22,125 nt of DNA from Peptococcaceae bacterium (GTDB taxonomy: Bacteria; Bacillota; DSM-521; Neomoorellales; Neomoorellaceae), in contig DOLC01000034.1 in the NCBI GenBank assembly GCA_003509545.1, forward strand, positions 1 to 22,125. The letters run 5' to 3'. Shown in pieces: positions 1-8,027 of this stretch. The notes under the pieces are model-generated. The model was given only the letters and a program-made list of their open reading frames with translations, searched no databases and was not told the origin of the DNA. The position numbers and the translations under genes were made by a program. Within the stretch, counting starts at the first letter, position 1. Each line of letters begins with the position of its first letter.

Positions 1-434
1 CTCTATCTGACGCTGTAGTAATAGGTGACCTTATCATTAATTTGGGGGGCGACCAACAATTCTAACCCGAATTCGTCATGTCCTGCTACATAGGAGTAGG
101 TGCAGATAAAAGCTACGTCCACTCCCCCGGCCCGCAACAAGTCGTTAACTTCAGCATAAGACCTCCGTTGCAATACTTGTACCGGGCGATGGAGGCGACG
201 GGACAAGTAGTCTAACAGTTCTTCATAATAAGCACGGCTGTAACCCGGCGAAGTGATAGAAGAAATGGCCACTTTCAGGGGTTTATCTAGAGTGCTATCC
301 TCTGACGTTACAGGCTTAACCCTGGTAAGATCTATTACAGGAGCAGAAGGCTTCTTGCAGCCATTAATAAGCAAAGCTAACAGAACAAGGGCTGAAAGGT
401 ATATAATAATTGTAAGCTTCCTTAAAAAATCCAT
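1..434 (-). CDS. Phosphonate-type ABC transporter substrate-binding lipoprotein (partial, 3' end outside window)
   Basis: The first 143 residues are seen; the frame stays open to the left edge. The N-terminus has a short basic stretch, a hydrophobic segment (about residues 8-24) and a lipobox ending at Cys26 (LLINGC), so this is a predicted membrane-anchored lipoprotein on the outer face of the membrane. From about residue 52 the pattern (PLKVAIS, then a YEELLDYLSRRL segment and GGVDVAFICTYSYV) resembles the first lobe of PhnD-like phosphate/phosphite/phosphonate binding proteins (PF12974 type). A GGGGGAGGG ribosome binding site lies about 8 nt upstream of the ATG. Transport partners would lie outside the window. 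A periplasmic-binding-like domain of a sensor cannot be excluded, but the lipobox favours a transporter component. Confidence 0.75.
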
Positions 435-528
435 ATCTTTTGCCCTCCCCCATTTTTACTTTACTAAATCGCTCGGTTCTTGTCCAAAGGATCTGTTAGC
501 CAAGACTTTTCCATAGGGAGCCAAACAG

Positions 529-552
529 GGCTAGGCTCAACACTCGGGGTAC
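529..552 (+). repeat. 24-bp direct repeat, copy A
   Basis: A 24-nt sequence (begins GGCTAGGCTCAAC, ends TCGGGGTAC) occurs here and again identically at 595-618, 66 bp downstream. Both lie between the lipoprotein gene and the fluoride riboswitch promoter. No coding role is apparent. Confidence 0.85.
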
Positions 553-594
553 ACTAGGCTACTGGAGCCAAAAGCGGCCGTGTGAGAATTATAA

Positions 595-618
595 GGCTAG
601 GCTCAACACTCGGGGTAC
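595..618 (+). repeat. 24-bp direct repeat, copy B
   Basis: Exact second copy of the 24-nt unit at 529-552. It ends 18 bp before the -35 element of the dynamin/riboswitch promoter, so it could be a duplicated operator or simply the scar of a small duplication. Confidence 0.85.
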
Positions 619-635
619 GCCAGGGCCGTTTTCCC

Positions 636-664
636 TTGACACATGACAAGTAGAATTGTTAAAT
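636..664 (+). promoter_or_regulatory. Sigma-A promoter of the riboswitch-dynamin transcript
   Basis: A perfect TTGACA -35 hexamer lies at 636-641, followed by a 17-bp spacer and TTAAAT at 659-664 (4 of 6 matches to TATAAT). The predicted start, around 671-673, is immediately upstream of the riboswitch aptamer. This is the expected arrangement for a transcription-terminating riboswitch. Confidence 0.75.
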
Positions 665-673
665 TTAAATATA

Positions 674-751
674 CCCGGTGATGGAGTCCACCGAAAATAC
701 CCGCAAGGGTTGATGACTCCTACCATGGTCAATCCGTGGTAGGAGTTTTTT
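674..751 (+). promoter_or_regulatory. Fluoride riboswitch (crcB motif) in the leader of the dynamin-like gene
   Basis: The leader matches the fluoride riboswitch architecture. P1 is CGGTG (676-680) with CACCG (689-693), enclosing the conserved ATGGAGT. A second hairpin is ACCC (699-702), GCAA loop, GGGT (707-710). Then comes the conserved TGATGACTCCTACC (711-724). The pseudoknot pairs GGAGT (683-687) with ACTCC (716-720). The same ACTCC segment is the left arm of an intrinsic terminator (716-746), so fluoride-bound pseudoknot and terminator are mutually exclusive, as in known fluoride ON switches. The recognition rests on consensus elements seen by eye. The regulated gene directly downstream encodes a dynamin-like GTPase, which is not a typical member of this regulon. 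Confidence 0.9.
716..751 (+). terminator. Riboswitch expression-platform terminator
   Basis: ACTCCTACCA (716-725) pairs with TGGTAGGAGT (737-746), a 10-bp stem with an 11-nt loop, followed by a T tract at 746-751. Its left arm overlaps the pseudoknot strand of the fluoride aptamer, which makes it the regulated terminator. Confidence 0.92.
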
Positions 752-793
752 CTTTGCTTTGACTTTCACCGGGAAGCTAGGGGAGGAGTGTTT

Positions 794-2587
794 ATGCCTC
801 AAGTGAGAGATCCTAATACTTCCGACTTGCTAGCTCTTCTGCAACAAGCTTTAAACTTTTTAACCACCCTTGAGCCCCGACAGGACGGCGCCTACCACAA
901 ATTAGAGGCTCTAAAGAAACGACTATTGCAGGAACGATTCCATCTTGCCGTTCTGGGACAGTTTAAACGCGGTAAGAGTACCTTGCTTAATGCTCTCCTC
1001 GGTGCAGAGCTTCTGCCCACCGCCGTTCTCCCCCTGACGGCCATCCCTACTTTTTTACTATGGGACACTGAAACCCGTGTCCGCGTACTTTATCAGAAGG
1101 GGTATAACGAAGAAGTTTCTTTTCCCAATATCGAAGACTTAACTTCCTTCCTGTCGCAACTGGTCACCGAAACAGGTAATCCCCACAACCATAAAGGAAT
1201 ATCTGCTGTAGAAGTGTACTATCCTTCTCCCCTTCTGCGGGAAGGGGTGGTGTTAATAGATACTCCGGGTATCGGTTCGACCTTCCGCCATAACACTGAA
1301 GTAACTCTTAATTTTTTGCCCCAATGTGACGCCGCCCTGTTCCTGGTCTCTGCCGATCCGCCTGTGACGGAGGTGGAAGTGGAATTCTTGAAGGCAGTAC
1401 GCGCCAAAGTTTCCCACCTGTTTTTTGTCCTGAACAAAATAGACTACCTGAGCGAAGAGGAAATAGCTAGTCTTAAACTTTTCCTTAAAAAGGTATTGCG
1501 GGAACAAGTAGGAATGGAAGAAAACCCGATCATCTTTTGCGTATCGGCCCGCCAAGGGTTAGAAGCCAAGAAATTAAATGACCCCTCCCTCTGGGCTCTA
1601 AGCGGTATGCAAGAGGTTTGGAATCACCTCGTTGACTTCCTGGCCCACGATAAGAAGAGGGTCCTCCAAGAAGCCTTGGCTAAAAAGGCTTCGGATGTAA
1701 TTGCCGAAGCCCTGATGCAACTGGATCTTACTGTGCGTTCTCTGCAAATGCCCCTTGCCGACCTGGAAAAACGCCTCGGCCTCTTCGAGGAAAAATTGCA
1801 AGAAGCTGAACGACAGAGGGTATTAGTGGGAGACCTTCTGGCGGGAGACAGAAAACGGTTGTTCGCCTTCCTAGAGGAACAAGCCGAATATCTTCGCCAG
1901 AAGGCCCGCACACACTTTGAGGGAATTGTCCAGGATTATATAACCAGAACAGGTAATAAATTTAGCGAGCAAGAAATCCGCGAAACCCTGGCCGAGGCCA
2001 TTCCTAGCTTTTTTGCCCGCGAGCTCGAGGAAATATCCCGCACCGTTGAAGCACGACTAACCGAGGTTTTACGGCCTTACCAGGAGCGGGCCGAAGAATT
2101 GATCGAAGCTGTCCGCAAGGCAGCTGCCGAACTTTTCGATATACCCTATCATCCTCCCCTTGCTTCCGATACCTTTGAGAGGAAGCGACAGCCCTATTGG
2201 GTGACTCACAAGTGGGAGTCTGGCCTGGCCCAGCTCTCAGAAGGCCTACTTGCTAGGTTCTTGCCCTTGAGTCAGCGACGGGCCAGGATGATCAACCACT
2301 TAATGAAGCAGATTGAAGCTTTGGTGCTGCACAATGTAGAAAACTTACGTTGGGCGACCCTGCAAAACTTGGAGGAGGCTTTCCGTCATTTTGAAGCCGC
2401 CCTGTATGAGCGCCTCCAGGCTACCGTCTCAGCCACCCGTGGAGCTATTCAAGCAGCACGTACCAGACGCCTGGAGCAAGCACAGAACTTATCCCAGGAG
2501 ATTGCCCAGCTTCAATCCAAAATCAATGAACTGCAGGAAATACGGGCTCAATTGCTGGCCCTGTTTGCGAGCGGCGGTGACTTCTAA
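794..2587 (+). CDS. Dynamin-family (bacterial dynamin-like) GTPase
   Basis: A 597-residue large GTPase. The N-terminal GTPase domain has all canonical motifs: G1 GQFKRGKST (about residues 55-63), a G2-region Thr in LPLTAIPT, G3 DTPG (156-159) and G4 NKID (214-217). The remainder is largely helical and charged, with coiled-coil-like segments and a C-terminal heptad-rich stretch, as in dynamin-N (PF00350) bacterial proteins that remodel or tether membranes. No clear transmembrane helix is seen. The ATG at 794 is preferred over an in-frame GTG at 788 because GGGGAGGA (780-787) is correctly spaced only from the ATG. The leader carries a fluoride riboswitch, so the gene is probably induced by fluoride. 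It converges on the antiporter gene with a 2-bp gap. A membrane-protective role under fluoride stress is inference. Confidence 0.9.
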   Translation: MPQVRDPNTSDLLALLQQALNFLTTLEPRQDGAYHKLEALKKRLLQERFHLAVLGQFKRGKSTLLNALLGAELLPTAVLPLTAIPTFLLWDTETRVRVLYQKGYNEEVSFPNIEDLTSFLSQLVTETGNPHNHKGISAVEVYYPSPLLREGVVLIDTPGIGSTFRHNTEVTLNFLPQCDAALFLVSADPPVTEVEVEFLKAVRAKVSHLFFVLNKIDYLSEEEIASLKLFLKKVLREQVGMEENPIIFCVSARQGLEAKKLNDPSLWALSGMQEVWNHLVDFLAHDKKRVLQEALAKKASDVIAEALMQLDLTVRSLQMPLADLEKRLGLFEEKLQEAERQRVLVGDLLAGDRKRLFAFLEEQAEYLRQKARTHFEGIVQDYITRTGNKFSEQEIRETLAEAIPSFFARELEEISRTVEARLTEVLRPYQERAEELIEAVRKAAAELFDIPYHPPLASDTFERKRQPYWVTHKWESGLAQLSEGLLARFLPLSQRRARMINHLMKQIEALVLHNVENLRWATLQNLEEAFRHFEAALYERLQATVSATRGAIQAARTRRLEQAQNLSQEIAQLQSKINELQEIRAQLLALFASGGDF

Positions 2588-2589
2588 AG

Positions 2590-3792
2590 TTACCCTTCTT
2601 CTCTCAAGTCTTCTTCATATGGGGGTTTAACCTGTTCTCCCGGCTCGGGCAGAAGATGTTGGGGCAGAAAAGCCAATCCGGCAATGAGGGTTGGAACTAC
2701 TGCGCTGGCAATAACTACCGCCACCAGAAAAGAATATTGCTCCTGCGTAACGATTCCATGGGAGTAGCCGTATAGTGCCGAAATGGTTCCGAAGGTTAAT
2801 CCGGTGGACATCAACAGAGTGTAATACCACCGCTCATTGCGCTCGCGCCGGAACAGGCCGATAAAGGGATATAAGCCGAAAATCTTCGACAGCACCTTGC
2901 CTGCCAGCAACACCAAGAAGACTAAGGGGGCTGCAATCAGGGCAGATAAAGAAACAAAGGTTCCCGCACGAATGAAATAGAAGGGAGTAAGAAATCCAAC
3001 GGTCAGGGTCCGTAGTCTCCGAAGCCAAAAAGTATCTCCATTGGAGAATTCGGCCAGAACCATACCTATGAGATATGCAGGAAGCACCGCCTCACTACCC
3101 GACCAGAGAGCCAGAGCGCCCAGACCAAAAAGGATGAATATTACCCATTTTGTCCTAATAGCGGCAGTCCTGTAAGCATAGATACGGGTCAGCCAGCGGG
3201 TGAGAAAGGGTAACAAGAACAAAACAACAGCAGTTACTGCAATAAAAATAACCGTTCTGTAGGTAAAGGGGGCAAATAAGAGACCAAGGGCGATGACTGT
3301 TCCCAGGTCGTTTACAAAACAAGCCCCCAGAATCCCCTTGCCAAATTCGGTCTTGTTCAAGCCAGTTTCCAGCATGACCGCGTAGACAACTGCCATTGAG
3401 GTGGTGGAAAGCGCTACGCCGGCCAGCAAACTAGCCTGCCAATTCCAACCGAGCAGGTAATAGGCTACCGCCGTGCAGCCCAGAAAGGGTGCGAAAAAGC
3501 CGACCAGACCGACGACCGTCACTTCCTTCAACTTTTTTTGCATTACGTCGCGCTCAAGTTCGGCACCGGCCAGGAAAGTCAGCAAAACAGCTCCGGAAGA
3601 AGCCAGAAAACGCAACCATTCCTGATCAGAGCCTAGAGCTTCCACCTTACCGAAAGCAGCAGCTACAGCGGCTGCAATTATTCCAACGCATATTTCTACT
3701 AATGCAATGGAAATTCGCAGGTGATAAGCGATGATAGCAGAAAGAACGGCCAATCCCAGCCATAGAGAAGCTAGCATAAAGATTTGTTCCAT
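2590..3792 (-). CDS. CPA-family cation/proton antiporter (sodium/hydrogen exchanger domain)
   Basis: A 400-residue integral membrane protein with about 11-12 hydrophobic segments, resembling Na+/H+ exchanger family (PF00999, CPA2-like) proteins. Family-like stretches include FLAGAELERDV near residues 73-83 and LAGVALSTTSMAVVYA followed by GACFVNDLGTVIALG in the middle of the transport core, where the Asp of VNDLG matches the ion-binding region of this family. It lacks the C-terminal TrkA domain found in some relatives. The ATG at 3792 is preceded by AGGCGAGGTG. A second fluoride riboswitch lies in its leader. Na+/H+ antiporters are known members of fluoride riboswitch regulons, so a role in fluoride or acid (HF) stress is likely; the exact transported ion is unknown. 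Confidence 0.88.
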   Translation of the reverse strand: MEQIFMLASLWLGLAVLSAIIAYHLRISIALVEICVGIIAAAVAAAFGKVEALGSDQEWLRFLASSGAVLLTFLAGAELERDVMQKKLKEVTVVGLVGFFAPFLGCTAVAYYLLGWNWQASLLAGVALSTTSMAVVYAVMLETGLNKTEFGKGILGACFVNDLGTVIALGLLFAPFTYRTVIFIAVTAVVLFLLPFLTRWLTRIYAYRTAAIRTKWVIFILFGLGALALWSGSEAVLPAYLIGMVLAEFSNGDTFWLRRLRTLTVGFLTPFYFIRAGTFVSLSALIAAPLVFLVLLAGKVLSKIFGLYPFIGLFRRERNERWYYTLLMSTGLTFGTISALYGYSHGIVTQEQYSFLVAVVIASAVVPTLIAGLAFLPQHLLPEPGEQVKPPYEEDLREEG

Positions 3793-3931
3793 ATTGCACC
3801 TCGCCTTTCATTCCAGCTACTTGGAATAATTAAAGCCTCCACCCTTATCCATCAAGGGGCATATAATAAGATTGTCTTATTCATTATTCGAACCCCCCTT
3901 TGCTACGGCTACCGGCCCTCTACTTTTGGGT

Positions 3932-3980
3932 AATAAAATAAATAAGGCTCCTCCAGGACCAAAAAAATCCTGTAGGAGCC
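3932..3980 (-). terminator. Riboswitch-controlled terminator upstream of the antiporter
   Basis: On the minus strand GGCTCCTACAGGA (3980-3968) pairs with TCCTGGAGGAGCC (3958-3946), 12 of 13 pairs, with a T-rich loop, followed by the U-rich run TTATTTATTTTATT (3945-3932). The left arm includes the pseudoknot strand of the fluoride aptamer. Confidence 0.88.
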
Positions 3981-4020
3981 ATTAGCCAGAGGCAATTGTA
4001 CGGCGAGCTCCATCGCCGTA
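3932..4020 (-). promoter_or_regulatory. Fluoride riboswitch (crcB motif) in the leader of the antiporter gene
   Basis: Read on the minus strand, P1 is ACGGCGA (4019-4013) with TCGCCGT (4006-4000), enclosing TGGAGC. A short second hairpin is GCC-TCT-GGC (3993-3985). The conserved TAATGGCTCCTAC follows (3984-3972). The pseudoknot pairs GGAGC (4011-4007) with GCTCC (3979-3975). The GCTCC strand is also the start of the terminator, giving the same ON-switch logic as the element at 674-751. The two copies differ in most stem bases but keep the conserved loops and pairing, so this is not a recent duplication. About 140 nt of leader separate the terminator from the antiporter ATG. Confidence 0.9.
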
Positions 4021-4046
4021 GATTTGCTTTCGTGCTTTCGTGAAGT

Positions 4047-4075
4047 ATTCTAGCAGGAGTTAGTACGTATGTCAA
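4047..4075 (-). promoter_or_regulatory. Sigma-A promoter for the riboswitch-antiporter transcript
   Basis: Minus strand: perfect -35 TTGACA (4075-4070), a 17-bp spacer, and -10 TAGAAT (4052-4047, 5 of 6). The predicted start near 4040 lies about 20 nt before the aptamer P1 stem. Confidence 0.85.
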
Positions 4076-4148
4076 GTCCAACCAGTTTCTGGTTCTAAGG
4101 TATATTATAGCCCGAGTAAGTATCTTTCCTCTTCCCTCGAAACAGTGC

Positions 4149-4154
4149 TATAAT
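4149..4154 (+). promoter_or_regulatory. Candidate -10 element for the Rpn-family gene
   Basis: A perfect TATAAT lies 23 bp upstream of the GTG start of the Rpn-family gene. The matching -35 region (around 4125-4131, TTTCCTC) is poor, so only the -10 is well supported. With this start the mRNA leader would be very short. Confidence 0.45.
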
Positions 4155-4176
4155 TCCCCTAGAAGGAAGTGGTCTC

Positions 4177-5223
4177 GTGCCTGAACATGAACAGCAACCT
4201 AAACTACCCCACCACCCCCACGATAAAGGTTACAAACAGCTTCTGGCTAACAAAAAAGTGTTCCTCGAACTCCTGAAAACCTTCGTACGCGAGCACTGGG
4301 TAGAAGCAATAGATGAAAACAGCCTTGTATTGGTAAATAAGTCGTATATCCTCCAGGACTTTCAAGAAAAAGAAGCCGACATCATATACATGGTTAAAAC
4401 TAAAGACCGGAGCATTATCTTTTACATCCTCTTAGAACTTCAATCAACCGTAGACTACCTTATGCCTTTCAGGCTGCTGTTATACATGGTGGAAGTATGG
4501 CGGGATGTTTACAACAACACACCCCAAGCTGAACGAGAACGTAAAGATTTTCGTCTGCCGCCCATCATTCCAGCGGTTTTATATAACGGCGCTAGCAACT
4601 GGACAGCAGTCCGCACCTTTAAAGAAATGCAGGCGGATTATGAAGAATTTGGTAGATACCTTCTCGACTTCCGCTATCTTCTCTTTGATGTAAACCGTTA
4701 CAGCGAAGAAGAGCTCCTTAAAGCGGCAAATTTGATAGCCAGTGTTTTTCTGTTAGACCAAAGAATTAGCCCCCAAGAGCTGGTGAAACGCCTTCGCAAA
4801 CTGGCCGGGGTAGCAAAAAGGCTTACCCCTGATGAATTTCGTTACCTAAAGGCGTGGCTAATGAATATTATAAAGCCCAAGGTACCTGCGGATCCGCAGG
4901 TGAAACTTGAGAATATCCTAGCAGCAAGTTGTCCCTGGGAGGTGGAAAAGATGATAAGCAACCTGGAATTGGTGCTGGAAGAAATGCAGCGGGAGGCTTG
5001 GTTAAAGGGATTGGAAAAGGGTAAACTCGAGGGTAAACTTGAGGGTAAATTAGAGGGTAAATTAGAGGGTAAATTAGAGGGTAAACTAGAAGGTAAATTA
5101 GAAGGTAAACTGGAAGTAGCTAAAAACTTACTCCTTCTTAACGTCGACCTTCACACCATTGCCAAAGCCACAGGACTTAGTTTGGAAGAGATAGAAAACC
5201 TTAAAAAGCAACTAGAAAATTGA
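4177..5223 (+). CDS. Rpn-family recombination-promoting nuclease / PD-(D/E)XK putative transposase
   Basis: A 348-residue protein of the Rpn (transposase_31, PF04754-like) family. The N-terminal half has the family hallmarks: HDKGYKQLLANKKVFLELL at about residues 15-33, EADIIYMV at about 67-74 and YILLELQSTVDYLMPFRLLL at about 88-107. The conserved Asp and the E-x-Q element form the likely PD-(D/E)XK active site. Residues 282-313 are eight perfect GKLE units encoded by 12-bp DNA repeats, followed by a small C-terminal helical domain. Rpn proteins are DNA endonucleases linked to RecA-independent recombination; repeat tails of this type are common in the family. Start: GTG at 4177 after AAGGAAGTGG. 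The gene appears intact and stands alone. Confidence 0.9.
   Translation: MPEHEQQPKLPHHPHDKGYKQLLANKKVFLELLKTFVREHWVEAIDENSLVLVNKSYILQDFQEKEADIIYMVKTKDRSIIFYILLELQSTVDYLMPFRLLLYMVEVWRDVYNNTPQAERERKDFRLPPIIPAVLYNGASNWTAVRTFKEMQADYEEFGRYLLDFRYLLFDVNRYSEEELLKAANLIASVFLLDQRISPQELVKRLRKLAGVAKRLTPDEFRYLKAWLMNIIKPKVPADPQVKLENILAASCPWEVEKMISNLELVLEEMQREAWLKGLEKGKLEGKLEGKLEGKLEGKLEGKLEGKLEGKLEVAKNLLLLNVDLHTIAKATGLSLEEIENLKKQLEN
5020..5115 (+). repeat. Eight in-frame 12-bp tandem repeats encoding GKLE
   Basis: Eight consecutive 12-bp units (GGTAAA followed by a Leu codon and a Glu codon), each encoding Gly-Lys-Leu-Glu. Units 3-5 are identical (GGTAAATTAGAG); the others differ at synonymous positions. 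Because the unit is a multiple of three, copy-number slippage would change linker length without shifting the frame. Confidence 0.95.
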
Positions 5224-5291
5224 AGGAACTTTTATTGGTTTTTCTCGCGATGTCCTGATCGTCGTGAAATTTGGGTGACCCCCCTCATTTC

Positions 5292-5749
5292 TTAGGACAT
5301 TTTCGTACACCTGGAATTTTTTTGCGGCGTACCCTTAAGGGCTTCGGCCAGCAAGGGTAACTCACGGTAACCCTGGATGCATCTCATACCCTTCTCTGCC
5401 TGAAGGAAGCCGGCTGCGAGCCACCGCAGCACCTGTTGTCCGTTCCGCCAGCCCTTTACCTTGTGACTGACTACCTGGGCCTTATCAAGAGCGGTTTCTA
5501 TGGGATTAGTCGACCTTAGCGTCTTACATAGCACCGCCGGTAGGCCAAGTGTTACAACCGTCAGGGTTTCCTCTAAGCCCTTCCGTAGGCCGGCAGCCGC
5601 ACCTGGGTAGTTGCTCTCCAGCTGGTCTGCCAGCTTCTTGAGGGCATTGAGATCCTTATTTTGGTCCTTCTCCCGCCACGCCTGGTCTAACTTGCGGCCG
5701 GCCCAGGTAGCGGCATCTCTAGGTACGTGATCAAGTACATTGCGCGTCT
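5292..5749 (-). pseudogene. IS256-family transposase, C-terminal remnant
   Basis: Reading the minus strand from 5749 gives about 150 residues continuous to the stop at 5292, beginning TRNVLDHVPRD. It continues through a LADQLESNYPGAAAGLRKGL-like block and LRSTNPIE, and ends with LRWLAAGF...EKGMRCIQGYRELPLL, which are landmarks of the C-terminal part of IS256 (mutator-type) transposases. An in-frame TAA lies just upstream (about 5752) where the family sequence should continue, and the N-terminal two thirds with most of the catalytic domain are missing. The longest ATG-initiated part is 5292-5534. It is a decayed insertion sequence between the Rpn-family gene and the sigma-54 activator; I could not define terminal inverted repeats. 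Confidence 0.85.
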
Positions 5750-5859
5750 CTTAGACCCTTGTAACGCCGAGAGGTTAGCCGCCCCCTCCTACTCGATATT
5801 GGTTAGGTCTAAGCCATTTACCAGGGCTTACCCCGCTTCCCGAAGCTATGACCATTTCG

Positions 5860-7296
<1,437 letters not shown>

Positions 7297-7341
7297 AGGC
7301 CTTTACCACCATCTTCACGGCCGGGTGGCCGACCAACAGGC

Positions 7342-7599
7342 TTATTCTTCCTTACGCAGGCTGAAGACCACAGTAGTATCCGGGTCCGGACAGCCCCACC
7401 GGGTCGGCTCGCCTTCCCCGGCCCAGTAGAAGTTGCCGTTGTTCAAGAGAACTGCTACGGCCGGCAGGAGAGCACCCATGGCCCACGGGCAGAGGGAAGG
7501 CGTTTTCTCCCTGGTAAACACAAACACCTGTCCCACCTCATGACCGGCCGAGCACCTTCCACCCCGCACCTCCACTATTTCCGCAATCACTTTACTCAC
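7342..7599 (-). CDS. Small TIGR04076-like protein
   Basis: About 85 residues, starting SKVIAEIVEVRGGRCSAGH and containing SLCPWAMGALLPAV and CPDPDTTVVF, the pattern of the small TIGR04076 family (GxCxxGH, CPWA, CPDP...VVF). The function of that family is unknown; its conserved Cys residues suggest metal or redox chemistry, but that is inference. I prefer the GTG at 7599 because AGGGTGAGG lies 6 nt upstream and the resulting N-terminus fits the family. An ATG at 7626 after GGAGG, or a GTG at 7638, would add 9-13 residues. It is the first gene of a two-gene unit with the sigma-54 activator, so it may modulate or share its signal. Confidence 0.75.
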   Translation of the reverse strand: MSKVIAEIVEVRGGRCSAGHEVGQVFVFTREKTPSLCPWAMGALLPAVAVLLNNGNFYWAGEGEPTRWGCPDPDTTVVFSLRKEE

Positions 7600-7732
7600 A
7601 GCAGTCCTCACCCTCCAATATAACATTTTTCCTCCCACTTCCTTACGAGGAGGTATGCGTCTTCTATGAAAAATCGCTAAATATCAAGTCTTTTTGGGAC
7701 TGCCTTTAAACTTAGATCCTCCATGTACAATT

Positions 7733-7738
7733 ATTATA
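7733..7738 (-). promoter_or_regulatory. Candidate -10 element for the TIGR04076/activator transcript
   Basis: A perfect TATAAT on the minus strand about 130 bp upstream of the TIGR04076-like start. A convincing -35 hexamer 17 bp away is not seen, so support is limited. Confidence 0.4.
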
Positions 7739-7916
7739 CCAAACTCCAGAAAGAAAACCTACCCCCTCTGTGCGCCCCCCACAACCTTTATGTACACCAA
7801 CCTTGATCCCTGCCAACCTACAGCCTGGTTACCTACCGTATGCACATTCCTCTGATGCACTTTCCGGAACGATTAACATCCCATGGTACTACTACAAGTA
7901 CAGTATAGCACCTTTA

Positions 7917-7926
7917 GAGGTACCTC
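7917..7926. promoter_or_regulatory. Palindrome 1, candidate activator (UAS) half of the sigma-54 control region
   Basis: GAGGTACCTC is a perfect 10-bp palindrome centred about 115 bp upstream of the predicted sigma-54 start site. It shares GAGGTA/TACCTC with the palindrome at 7940-7957, and the distance is typical for enhancer-binding protein sites. Confidence 0.5.
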
Positions 7927-7939
7927 CTAACACCCATCC

Positions 7940-7957
7940 TGTACCTCTGGAGGTACA
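7940..7957. promoter_or_regulatory. Palindrome 2, candidate activator (UAS) site
   Basis: TGTACCTC and GAGGTACA form 8-bp inverted arms around a 2-bp centre, about 88 bp upstream of the predicted start site. It repeats the TACCTC/GAGGTA motif of the upstream palindrome, as expected for paired dimer sites of the adjacent sigma-54 activator. Confidence 0.55.
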
Positions 7958-8010
7958 AAATCGGCTGTAAAGGGGGGACGGGGAGGCCTATTGGACGGAC
8001 TTTCACTGCT

Positions 8011-8027
8011 TGGCACGAGGTTTGCAT
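8011..8027 (+). promoter_or_regulatory. Sigma-54 (-24/-12) promoter of the acyl-CoA operon
   Basis: TGGCACG (8011-8017), AGGT spacer, TTGCAT (8022-8027): an essentially perfect match to the TGGCACG-N4-TTGCA consensus with correct GG/GC spacing. The predicted transcription start is near 8037, which excludes an ATG at 8026 as the translation start of the CoA-transferase. Confidence 0.93.

Noticed and set aside
435..528. Extra gene in the space upstream of the lipoprotein
   Set aside because: The plus-strand frame at 253-516 is antisense to the lipoprotein gene and has no supporting features.
5020..5115. Possible CRISPR array
   Set aside because: The 12-bp units are contiguous, lack spacers and keep the reading frame of the Rpn-family protein.
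5756..5859. Terminator of the sigma-54 activator (GCTTC/GAAGC near 5837)
   Set aside because: The stem is only 5 bp with no following T run, so it is not reported as a terminator.
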